From the NCBI GenBank assembly GCA_000466585.1, contig KE993509.1, positions 73,689-137,688 of the forward strand: 64,000 bases of DNA, written 5' to 3'. Positions 8,781-16,640 of the stretch are shown here, piece after piece. The notes beneath the pieces are model-generated. The model worked only from the letters and a program-made list of their open reading frames with translations. It had not been told where the DNA came from and made no database searches. A program made the position numbers and the translations under genes. How positions within the stretch are numbered: the first letter of the stretch is position 1; each line of letters begins with the position of its first letter. This DNA comes from Clostridiales bacterium oral taxon 876 str. F0540 (GTDB lineage: Bacteria > Bacillota > Clostridia > Clostridiales > Clostridiaceae).

Positions 8781-8803
8781 CATAATGATTATCAATCATT
8801 ATG
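8781..8803. other. Perfect inverted repeat at the korA-korB junction
   Basis: Two 10-bp arms, CATAATGATT and AATCATTATG, are separated by ATC and overlap the last codon of the alpha subunit gene. There is no T-run, so it is not an ordinary terminator. It could be an mRNA stability or processing hairpin, or a degenerate Fur-type site, since TAATGATTATCA shares the Fur half-site sequence. Confidence 0.5.
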
Positions 8804-10475
8804 CTTCACTCTTAATTCTGGAATAAATCTCACTTGAACTTAACTGTCTTCCATCATATTTTAGTATGCTGCTTGTTACACCGATTCCTGTTTCCATTCT
8901 TATAAGCTTAGCCAACTGTCCATTAAAGTTCTGTTCTACATTTATAATCCTTTTAGCTATTTTTGTATACTTTTCAAGTTTTTTAGTTGGTAGAGGATAT
9001 AAATCTCCAAATACCAATGCTCCAACTGACTTATTTTCTTTATTTAAAAGTTCTACCGCCTCTTTTAAAGGACCATACATTGAACCCCAGCCCAGAAGCA
9101 GAATTTCTGGATTTTCCGCTCCGAAATATTCAGGTTCAAGAACTTCTTCCTTTAAACCTTCAAGCTTTCTCATTCTCTTTTCCATTTGAGCAATACGAAC
9201 TTCAGCACTTTCGGTTATCTGACTGTCTTCTGTATGTTCATCACTGTCTATTAAAACAACAGCACTTTCATGCTCCCCTGGAAGTATTCTTGGAGATATG
9301 CCGCTTTCAGTAACTTTATATCTTTTATAGCTTCCATCCCCTTCTAATGCTTCTTTACCTGCTATATGTCTTTCAATCTTAATCTTATCAAAATCAAATT
9401 CTTCTACATTAACAACTGTATCCGCTAGATACTGATCAGTTAATAGTATTACAGGAATTTGATATTTATCAGCTATATTCAAAGCCCTTGCTGTTCCATA
9501 AAAAGCATCTTTAACATTTCTTACTGATAAAACCATTCTTGGACCTTCACCATGAGATGCAGTTAGCAAAAAGCTTAAGTCACTTTGTTCAGTTCTAGTT
9601 GGAAGTCCAGTTGCTGGTCCCGGCCTTTGAGAATCAACTAATAAAAGTGGTGTTTCAGTTATACTTGCAAGTCCTATTGCCTCTACCATCAGTGAAACTC
9701 CACCACCTGAGCTGCCTGTTGCTGCTCTTGCTCCTGCGTAAGATGCGCCTAATGCCATATTAATAGCTGATATCTCATCTTCGACTTGCTCAACTATAAT
9801 ACCAGCTTGCTTTTGCTTCTTTGAAAGATAGGTCATTATACTTGTTGCCGGTGTCATTGGGTAAGCAGAGTAAAAGTCCAGTCCTCCTGCTATTGCGCCT
9901 AAAGCAATTGCTTCATTTCCGTTAATCATGATATGTTTATCTTCATGACCTTTTGGCAGCTCAAATTTCTTTCTTGAGGTTTCTCTACCCTTCTGATAAG
10001 CTTTTGCATTTGCTTCTACTACTTTTTCATCCCATTTCTTGCTGAATAAACTTTCTATATTATTAAATTCTATTCCAAACAGTTCTGTTAAAGCTCCTAC
10101 TGCAGCTGTTCCAAATACCTTTGGATTACCAGCTTCTATAGCTATTTTTTTCATTGGCACTCTTAGAACTCTGCTGTCTTCTATATTAACTGCTTCATCA
10201 CAAATTACAACACCATTTTCTTTCAGTCTTTCTATATGACTTTCTGCAGTAGTGTTATCAAGGGCTATAATTACATCCAATTTAGGATAATGAGAAGTTA
10301 CTTCCTCATCACCAAATCTTATCTGAATAAAGTTATGCCCTCCGCGTACTCTTGACATATAGTCCTTTGTAGAATAGATGTAATAACCGCTCTTCTTTAA
10401 AATTCTTTCAAATAAAGCACTTATAGTATCCATTCCTTGACCGGCAGATCCGCCTATTAAAACATTATATTTCAA
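8799..10475 (-). CDS. korA: 2-oxoacid:ferredoxin oxidoreductase, fused gamma-alpha subunit
   Basis: A 558-residue subunit. Residues 1-170 are the gamma domain (GGSAGQGMDT near the start, YMSRVRGGHNF around 38-48). Residues about 180-400 are the pyrimidine-binding alpha domain (MINGNEAIALGAIAGG, YPMTPATS, VEQVEDEISAINMALGASYAG). The C-terminal third is the transketolase-C-like domain. It starts with TTG at 10475 after GAGGAG, since no better in-frame start exists. It is the first gene of the korAB operon; a TTGATT-16-TATAAT promoter with a Fur-like operator lies immediately upstream. Confidence 0.9.
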   Translation of the reverse strand: MKYNVLIGGSAGQGMDTISALFERILKKSGYYIYSTKDYMSRVRGGHNFIQIRFGDEEVTSHYPKLDVIIALDNTTAESHIERLKENGVVICDEAVNIEDSRVLRVPMKKIAIEAGNPKVFGTAAVGALTELFGIEFNNIESLFSKKWDEKVVEANAKAYQKGRETSRKKFELPKGHEDKHIMINGNEAIALGAIAGGLDFYSAYPMTPATSIMTYLSKKQKQAGIIVEQVEDEISAINMALGASYAGARAATGSSGGGVSLMVEAIGLASITETPLLLVDSQRPGPATGLPTRTEQSDLSFLLTASHGEGPRMVLSVRNVKDAFYGTARALNIADKYQIPVILLTDQYLADTVVNVEEFDFDKIKIERHIAGKEALEGDGSYKRYKVTESGISPRILPGEHESAVVLIDSDEHTEDSQITESAEVRIAQMEKRMRKLEGLKEEVLEPEYFGAENPEILLLGWGSMYGPLKEAVELLNKENKSVGALVFGDLYPLPTKKLEKYTKIAKRIINVEQNFNGQLAKLIRMETGIGVTSSILKYDGRQLSSSEIYSRIKSEA

Positions 10476-10510
10476 TTTATTTCATCTCCTCATTGATATT
10501 TACTTTTAAT

Positions 10511-10562
10511 TGATAATAATTATCGTTTAATTTAATTATAGTTTGTTTTTAAAATTAATCAA
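10511..10562 (-). promoter_or_regulatory. korAB promoter with Fur-like operator
   Basis: On the reverse strand a -35 TTGATT (10557-10562) and -10 TATAAT (10535-10540) are 16 nt apart. At 10511-10525, over the expected transcription start, lies TGATAATAATTATCG, which matches the 7-1-7 Fur consensus TGATAATNATTATCA at every defined position but the last. Iron-Fur repression of this iron-sulfur enzyme is inferred. Confidence 0.7.
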
Positions 10563-10734
10563 AGCTTATATTTAGTCAAAAAAAGGCAATAATACAAAAT
10601 ACCATAAAAATACTTTATATTTCTTTATTTATCTGTTATATTCAAAGTTAATAACTGTTATAATTCCATTTCTTTATGCATTGATTTATAAATATTTATC
10701 CGACTAATACAGAATAATAAATTTATTGAGTCAA

Positions 10735-10768
10735 CAAAAAAAGACAGGCTAATTTCTTAACCTGTCTC
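10735..10768 (-). terminator. Terminator of the patatin-like gene
   Basis: The reverse strand shows AGACAGG ... CCTGTCT followed by a run of seven T residues. The stem starts in the last codons and the stop codon lies in the loop. Confidence 0.85.
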
Positions 10769-11741
10769 TATACTTAAAATAAGCTTTAGCTGCTTCATAG
10801 CCTTGTTTATATAAAAACTTATAGGTACTATCATTAGTACTTATATTAAAATCTAATACAGATATATCTTTCGTATCGATTTGAATTGATCTTTCAATAT
10901 CCTGTGGACTGTTCCTGTATATATCCTGCTGAACTTTTGCCATGGCCATATAAAAATTTGATATATATTCAATAATATTATTAGTCTCAGCAAATTCTAT
11001 ATCATATTTAAATCTTGCTCCTAGAGTTTCCCTATTTATCCCTTCTAAATCAAAAATATTAATTGGATAATTCCTCATAACACCTCCATCAGAAAATATA
11101 TGAGTTAGCGAATCTCTATTAACCTCATAACTTTTTACTTTGTTTGCTTCAAAAAATAATGGTACGGACATAGATATTCTAACTGCTTCGGCTACCTCCA
11201 TATCTGGAGTTGTACTATAGGAAAATACTTTAGACACTTTACAGGAAATATCAGTACCTACAATATAGAGGTCTAAAAACTTCCTTTTATCTTTATGTGT
11301 TGAATTGTCTTTAAAATCTTTAAAAGTATAAGGCGGCTCCTTCTTAGTACTGTCAAATTGTAAAGCAATTTGTTTTTGTATCCACTTATAAAAATACTGA
11401 GTTGAATACCAGCCATAATTATTAACTAGTCTATATAAACAATCCACATCGCCAAATACTCTTTCAATTTCACTTCTCATAAATACTGATATTCTTTCAT
11501 TACTATCATCTTCCTTTTGAGGAACTTGCTTGTAATCTAAAGACTCCACTATATTTTTTGTTTCACTAAAAGATAAATTGAAGCTTGTAATACAAGCTGT
11601 TATTGCTCCTGCAGATGTACCTGCTACTTTTTCTATATTCTGCATCATATTTTTTTCCCATAAGCAATCTAAAACCCCAAGATATGATATACCCAGAATC
11701 CCTCCGCCTTCAAAAACCAAATTATTAATAATGTTTGCCAT
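10749..11741 (-). CDS. Patatin-like phospholipase
   Basis: A 330-residue lipid acyl hydrolase with the Ser-Asp dyad of the patatin family. The oxyanion loop is EGGGILG at 11-17, the nucleophile is S43 in GTSAG, and the catalytic aspartate is D218 in the DGG motif. No signal peptide is seen, so it acts from the cytoplasm, probably on membrane phospholipid or acyl esters. AGGGGG precedes the ATG. A 65-codon frame immediately upstream (11750-11947) has no ribosome binding site and is not called. The gene stands alone between its own terminator and that of the GH3 gene. Confidence 0.88.
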   Translation of the reverse strand: MANIINNLVFEGGGILGISYLGVLDCLWEKNMMQNIEKVAGTSAGAITACITSFNLSFSETKNIVESLDYKQVPQKEDDSNERISVFMRSEIERVFGDVDCLYRLVNNYGWYSTQYFYKWIQKQIALQFDSTKKEPPYTFKDFKDNSTHKDKRKFLDLYIVGTDISCKVSKVFSYSTTPDMEVAEAVRISMSVPLFFEANKVKSYEVNRDSLTHIFSDGGVMRNYPINIFDLEGINRETLGARFKYDIEFAETNNIIEYISNFYMAMAKVQQDIYRNSPQDIERSIQIDTKDISVLDFNISTNDSTYKFLYKQGYEAAKAYFKYRDRLRN

Positions 11742-11964
11742 AAATCCCCCTATACTTTAATTACTGTATCAAACCCTTTAATCACACAGCTTTTACTGTA
11801 TAAATCACTCATAAAAAAACTTGTAATGTTTTTCACATCAAAACATCTTATTGTCAATATATGATATTTATCTCTACATTGTGCTTTAGTATTTTTAAAA
11901 ATATTACATCCATATGTAATAAAACTTGGAATCAATATATATAACATATTTATCGCAACTAAAT

Positions 11965-11999
11965 AAAAAAGGCAGAAAGTATATTCTTTCTGCCTTTAT
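11965..11999 (-). terminator. Terminator of the GH3 gene
   Basis: AAAGGCAGAAAG / CTTTCTGCCTTT form a 12-bp stem with a six-base loop and a T-rich tail on the reverse strand, starting 3 nt after the GH3 stop codon. Confidence 0.88.
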
Positions 12000-12001
12000 A
12001 G

Positions 12002-14689
12002 CTATTTCCTTTTAATTATTAGCACACCTAAGGATGATACCAGGATTCCAAAGATTACTAATGAACTCATATCTACCACTGATCCAGTTTTAGGAAGCAC
12101 ACTAGTATTAGTTCCTTGTACACTTGTACTTTTTTCATTTATATCTTCTTGAATTTCCTTATACTTTTGCAAAAGATCTGTTTTTTCCTGTGAATCAGGC
12201 AAAGAATCTATAGTTGCTTTTGCAGCATTAAGATCACTTTGTGATAAATTATCTTTTGCCTTATTTAATGCTTCTTCAGCCTTCTTAATTTTTTCATTTA
12301 CATCTATCTTTGACTGAGCGGCATTTATTCTTTCAATTAATGATGACTTTGTTTCACCATCTTCTAAATTACTCACAAGCTTCTTTGCTGAATCCAAATC
12401 CTCTTGGCTGAGACTATTTTCAGCCTTTACAACAGCCTGAACTGCATCATTTACTTTTGCATTTAAATCAACTTTACCTTGAACACTCTTTGTTCTAGAT
12501 AATAAACCAGTCTTCATATCACTATCAGGCAGTTCTGAAACAAGCTTATTAGCTTCATCTAAATCAGCCTGAACTAAGCTTTTTTCTGCTTTAGCTACTG
12601 CAGATTCAGCTGATATAGCTTTGTCCACATCTTTCTGTACATTATTAATCTTATTAAGAAGTTCGACTTTATCGCTATTATCAGGTAATGAGTTTACATA
12701 ATTTCTTGCATTATCTAAATCTGATTTAATTAAACTTTTTTGAGCTTTTTCAATAAGACTTTCAGCATCCTTTTTAGTCTGATCATATATTAATCCAAAT
12801 CCAAATTCAAGCATATTTTCTTTACTATTTTGAGGATTGGGAACCGCAACAGGCAGCTTTCCTGTTGGATTAAACATACCAAATATTGCATTTATACCTG
12901 CTGGGAGATTCGGTGCTGGCGGAGGATTAGTCGGATCATTTCCTAAACCTCCATAGACAGCAATACATGCTTTTACATTTGGAGTATATGCTATATCATA
13001 AGGATTTCTTACAGCTATGTTTACCATAGCTTTATTTTTACTATTTGCATAGGATGAAACACTGTTGATAAAGTCTATATCATAGTAAGTACCTGTTTTA
13101 GGATCAGGTGCCATATTAACACTGTTAGTTATTACAAAGTCCGAAACATCTATAGCAGCCTTTTGAGCATCAGTTAGTGTTGCTGCTTTTGATGAATAAA
13201 TAAATGATTGAATAGTTATATTATCAAGGCTGTTCTTTGATGATATATCATTAATGGTATCAGTCATAGATTTAATTCTATATTGTGATAATGAGAATAA
13301 TACTATTTTCTTCTCACTTTCAAGCTTGAATGGAAGCATATTATTATCGTTTCTAAGTAATGTTACAGCCTTTTCTGATGCCTCTTTTTCAACAGCCTTA
13401 TGTTCTACACTTCCAACTACTGCTTTAGCATTAGATATTTTCTGTTCAAGTGATATTTGGTTCTGATTTCCAGCAGGGTTATATATACCTCTTTTCAACT
13501 TAAGTTCAATAATTCTTCTTGCTGACTCATTTATTCTTGATTCTGGTATTTCCCCTGCTTTGACAGCATTAACTACAGAATTATATATTTTATCTAAATT
13601 AGCAATTTCGCCTGTGCTTTGTACTACTGCCGGCATTAAAACTATATCGGTACCAGCATTTATTGCCATCTTTACAGCATCTTCCTGTCCAAAATGATCT
13701 GCTATTGCCAGCATATTAAGAGCATCCGTTGTTATAACTCCCTTATATCCCATTTTAGTTCTTATAAGCTCAGTTAAAACTTTTTTAGAAAGAGTTGCTG
13801 GAATATTAACTGGAGTACCGTCTTTTTTCGATATTGCAGTAGAATTATCTACTGCAGGGAAAGCAACATGGGCTGTCATTATCATGTCAATTCCCTTATC
13901 CATTGCAGCTTTAAAAGGTACTAGATCAATTTTATTAATTGTATCAATATCATGATTAACAACCGGAAGTCCTAAATGAGAATCTGTTGCTGTATCACCA
14001 TGACCTGGGAAATGTTTACCGGTAGCAGCAACGCCAGAATCCTGTACACCTTTTATATAAGCAGTTCCTAAGTCAGCTACTAATTTAGGGTCAGATCCAA
14101 ATGATCTAACTCCAATAACCGGATTGCTTGGATTAATATTTACATCTAAATCAGGTGCAAAATCTACATTTATTCCGAGAGCTTTAAGTTCCTCTCCAAT
14201 CACTTTTCCTGATTTGTATGATAAATCTGTAGACCTAGTAGCCCCTAATGCCATATTTCCAGGCATTCCTGTACCTGTTTGAAGCCTTCTTACAATGCCG
14301 CCCTCTTGGTCAATAGTAATTAATAATGGAACTTTTTCTGAAGCTTGCTGCATACCCTCTACGAGTCTTACAGTTTGCTCTGTTTCTTTAACATTTTCAG
14401 CAAATAATATTACTCCTCCAAGATGATATTTTTGAATAACTGATTTAACATCATCATTCATTACAGTAAATGGTATTCTATTGTTTTTACTATCGAAACC
14501 CCAATTTCTAAAATCGGGTACGAACATTTGTCCAACCTTTTCCTCAATAGTCATTCCTCCGACCACATTAGCGGCCTGTTCCTCAACAGTAGCTGCAGAA
14601 GCCCTGTAACTTACTTTTAATCCTCCTGCAGAAAATAATAATGCCAAAATAGTAGTAGCTATTTTTGTTTTCATCTTCGTTCTTTTCAT
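12002..14689 (-). CDS. Secreted, sortase-anchored GH3 beta-N-acetylhexosaminidase-like protein
   Basis: An 895-residue surface enzyme. Residues 1-33 are a signal peptide (KRTKMKTK, hydrophobic core, cut near ASA-AT). Residues about 35-400 are a glycoside hydrolase family 3 domain of the NagZ group: ITIDQEGG at 124-131, the His-Asp dyad motif KHFPGHGDTATDSH at 225-238, and the nucleophile D322 in TTDAL. A GH3 C-terminal-like domain follows to about 620. Four diverged copies of a helical repeat of about 55-60 residues (key pattern DL..A...V..LPD) come next. The end is LPKTG at 865-869, a membrane helix and KRK. It should cleave GlcNAc-containing glycans or peptidoglycan fragments at the wall. 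The ATG at 14689 follows GGAGGT by 7 nt; an ATG overlapping that site is rejected. Confidence 0.92.
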   Translation of the reverse strand: MKRTKMKTKIATTILALLFSAGGLKVSYRASAATVEEQAANVVGGMTIEEKVGQMFVPDFRNWGFDSKNNRIPFTVMNDDVKSVIQKYHLGGVILFAENVKETEQTVRLVEGMQQASEKVPLLITIDQEGGIVRRLQTGTGMPGNMALGATRSTDLSYKSGKVIGEELKALGINVDFAPDLDVNINPSNPVIGVRSFGSDPKLVADLGTAYIKGVQDSGVAATGKHFPGHGDTATDSHLGLPVVNHDIDTINKIDLVPFKAAMDKGIDMIMTAHVAFPAVDNSTAISKKDGTPVNIPATLSKKVLTELIRTKMGYKGVITTDALNMLAIADHFGQEDAVKMAINAGTDIVLMPAVVQSTGEIANLDKIYNSVVNAVKAGEIPESRINESARRIIELKLKRGIYNPAGNQNQISLEQKISNAKAVVGSVEHKAVEKEASEKAVTLLRNDNNMLPFKLESEKKIVLFSLSQYRIKSMTDTINDISSKNSLDNITIQSFIYSSKAATLTDAQKAAIDVSDFVITNSVNMAPDPKTGTYYDIDFINSVSSYANSKNKAMVNIAVRNPYDIAYTPNVKACIAVYGGLGNDPTNPPPAPNLPAGINAIFGMFNPTGKLPVAVPNPQNSKENMLEFGFGLIYDQTKKDAESLIEKAQKSLIKSDLDNARNYVNSLPDNSDKVELLNKINNVQKDVDKAISAESAVAKAEKSLVQADLDEANKLVSELPDSDMKTGLLSRTKSVQGKVDLNAKVNDAVQAVVKAENSLSQEDLDSAKKLVSNLEDGETKSSLIERINAAQSKIDVNEKIKKAEEALNKAKDNLSQSDLNAAKATIDSLPDSQEKTDLLQKYKEIQEDINEKSTSVQGTNTSVLPKTGSVVDMSSLVIFGILVSSLGVLIIKRK

Positions 14690-14806
14690 TATTTCTACCT
14701 CCATAAATTATTCTGCTTCTCAATTAAGTCAAACAATTGATTACAACGGAATGCTTGTACCTTTTTTATCACCCTTCCTTTAAAATATGATGGTTTATAA
14801 GTCAAA

Positions 14807-14844
14807 ACAAAAAATAGCTAAAAGAGTTCTCTCTCTTAGCTATT
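14807..14844 (-). terminator. Terminator-like hairpin in the GH3 leader
   Basis: On the reverse strand a 14-bp stem (AATAGCTAAGAGAG / CTCTTTTAGCTATT, one G-U pair) with a four-base loop is followed by TTTTTTG. It lies about 120 nt before the GH3 start and downstream of the only promoter I see. The likely role is premature termination control of the GH3 transcript; no known riboswitch class is recognised in the leader. Confidence 0.65.
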
Positions 14845-14890
14845 GCCTTCAATAAAGAAGTTACACGCTATCAATCATTATTACAGATAT

Positions 14891-14919
14891 ATATTACCAT
14901 ATTATTACATTTATGTAAA
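14891..14919 (-). promoter_or_regulatory. Probable promoter of the GH3 gene
   Basis: On the reverse strand TTTACA (14914-14919) and TAATAT (14891-14896) are separated by 17 nt. The region 14690-15010 holds no gene; besides this promoter and the hairpin at 14807-14844 it is AT-rich sequence without other recognisable signals. Confidence 0.5.
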
Positions 14920-15010
14920 TAATTTTTATGTATTTTTGTAAATTTATTTTGGGATATTATTATATTAATGAAGATTTATTTTATATTATTTGTACAAACT
15001 ATGCTAAAAC

Positions 15011-15039
15011 TTGACATTAAAAATACCTTATTATAAGAT
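15011..15039 (+). promoter_or_regulatory. gltX promoter
   Basis: TTGACA (15011-15016) is followed 17 nt later by TAAGAT (15034-15039), or 15 nt later by TATAAG. It lies about 100 nt before the gltX start. Confidence 0.6.
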
Positions 15040-15043
15040 AAAA

Positions 15044-15090
15044 AGAGGATATTTTTGTATCAATCCTCTCTAAGATGAGAGGCTTTTATT
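15044..15090 (+). promoter_or_regulatory. Candidate attenuator before gltX
   Basis: CCTCTC (15065-15070) and GAGAGG (15077-15082) form a short hairpin followed by CTTTTATTTT, resembling a weak intrinsic terminator. AGAGGA at 15044-15049 can instead pair with TCCTCT at 15064-15069, which would break that hairpin. No T-box motif is present. The transcription start may fall inside the first arm, so the switch is tentative. Confidence 0.4.
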
Positions 15091-15139
15091 TTATATTGGG
15101 TATAATTTTATTAAGGATATAAATAGAGGAGTGAAAAGA

Positions 15140-16600
15140 ATGTGTAATCACAACATAAGAACAAGATATGCACCAAGCCCAACCGGCTACATGCATGTTG
15201 GTAATCTTAGAACTGCATTATATGCTTATTTAATAGCAAAGCATGAAGAGGGTACTTTTATTCTAAGAATTGAGGATACTGATCAGGAAAGATATGTTGA
15301 GGGTGCTGTAGATGTTATATACAACACAATGAAAATGACAGGTCTAATTCACGATGAAGGTCCGGACATTGGCGGTCCAGTAGGTCCATATGTGCAAAGT
15401 GAAAGAAAGCCTTTATATCTTGAATATGCAAAAAAGCTTGTTGAAAGAGGAGAAGCTTATTACTGCTTCTGTTCAAAGGAAAGACTCGATATGCTTAAAG
15501 AAAATGCCGAAGCATTAAAGAGACCTTTTAAATATGACAAACATTGTCTTCATTTAAGCAAGGAAGAAATAGAGCAAAAATTAGCTGAAGGTGTTCCTTA
15601 TGTTATAAGACAAAATAATCCTACCGAAGGAACAACTACCTTTGATGATGTTATATACGGTACAATAACAGTTGATAACTCTGAACTTGAAGATATGGTT
15701 CTTTTAAAGTCTGATGGATATCCTACATATAATTTTGCAAACGTAGTTGACGATCATTTAATGGGAATAACTCACGTAGTTAGAGGAAGTGAATATTTAT
15801 CTTCTTCTCCAAAGTATAATCGTCTTTATCAAGGTTTTGGATGGGAGGTTCCAATTTATGTACACTGCCCACCAATAATGAAGGATGCTCATCAAAAGCT
15901 AAGCAAGAGAAACGGTGATGCTTCCTTTGAAGACTTAATGGCTAAAGGTTATCTAAAGGATGCTATTATGAACTATATTGCACTGCTTGGCTGGAATCCT
16001 GGAACAACACAGGAAATCTTCTCACTTGAAGAGCTTATTAAAGTATTTGATTTTAAGCAAATCAATAAGGCTCCGGCTATATTTGACCCTGTTAAGCTTA
16101 GATGGATGAATGGTGAATATATAAGAAAGCTTTCCTTAGAAGAATTCCACGAAATGGCTCTTCCATATTATAAGGAAGCAATAAAGAATCCTGAAATAGA
16201 TTTAATGAAGGTAAGCAAACTTCTTCACACCAGAACAGAAGTGCTTGGAGAAATTCCAGAACAGATTGATTTCTTTGACGTACTTCCTGAGTACTCAATT
16301 GATTTATATGTTCATAAGAAGATGAAAACCAATGCTGAAAATTCTTTAGTAAGTTTAGAAAAGGTTCTTCCTCTTCTTGAAAGCGTAGAAGTTTGGGATT
16401 TTGATACTCTTCACAACAGTGTTCTTAAACTTGTTGAAGAAATGGGAGTTAAAAATGGCGTAATGCTTTGGCCTATAAGAACAGCCTTATCAGGTAAAGC
16501 CTTTACTCCTGGTGGCGCCTTTGAGCTTGCTGAAATACTTGGTAAAGAAGAATCACTAAGAAGAATCAGAATAGGAATTGAAAAGCTTAAAAATGCTTAA
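15140..16600 (+). CDS. gltX: Glutamyl-tRNA synthetase
   Basis: Charges tRNA-Glu (and, in bacteria without GlnRS, usually also tRNA-Gln) with glutamate. The 486-residue class I synthetase has the HIGH-type signature APSPTGYMHVGN at 11-22 and the KMSKS-type loop KLSKRNG. The expected length and the C-terminal anticodon-binding region are complete. I use the ATG at 15140, which lies 8-9 nt after GAGGAG. A GTG at 15131 touches the ribosome binding site. It is a single gene with a shared terminator against larA. Confidence 0.95.
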   Translation: MCNHNIRTRYAPSPTGYMHVGNLRTALYAYLIAKHEEGTFILRIEDTDQERYVEGAVDVIYNTMKMTGLIHDEGPDIGGPVGPYVQSERKPLYLEYAKKLVERGEAYYCFCSKERLDMLKENAEALKRPFKYDKHCLHLSKEEIEQKLAEGVPYVIRQNNPTEGTTTFDDVIYGTITVDNSELEDMVLLKSDGYPTYNFANVVDDHLMGITHVVRGSEYLSSSPKYNRLYQGFGWEVPIYVHCPPIMKDAHQKLSKRNGDASFEDLMAKGYLKDAIMNYIALLGWNPGTTQEIFSLEELIKVFDFKQINKAPAIFDPVKLRWMNGEYIRKLSLEEFHEMALPYYKEAIKNPEIDLMKVSKLLHTRTEVLGEIPEQIDFFDVLPEYSIDLYVHKKMKTNAENSLVSLEKVLPLLESVEVWDFDTLHNSVLKLVEEMGVKNGVMLWPIRTALSGKAFTPGGAFELAEILGKEESLRRIRIGIEKLKNA

Positions 16601-16604
16601 AAAT

Positions 16605-16640
16605 AAACGTACCAGTTAAAGTGCTGGTACGTTTTATTTT
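16605..16640. terminator. Bidirectional terminator between gltX and larA
   Basis: AAACGTACCAG / CTGGTACGTTT form an 11-bp stem with an 8-nt loop, followed by TTATTTT on the plus strand. The converging larA gene ends at the same place. Confidence 0.85.

Noticed and set aside
8866..9313. Plus-strand frames of about 107 codons inside korA
   Set aside because: They are shadows of a well-supported reverse-strand gene, with no ribosome binding site or family match.
11750..11947. 65-codon reverse-strand frame directly upstream of the patatin-like gene
   Set aside because: It has no ribosome binding site before its start, no recognisable domain, and AT-rich random-looking composition; it is more likely the leader of the patatin-like gene.
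14807..15010. Known riboswitch class (c-di-GMP-I, purine or similar) in the GH3 leader
   Set aside because: None of the conserved core sequences of these classes could be found; only the hairpin with T-run is supported.
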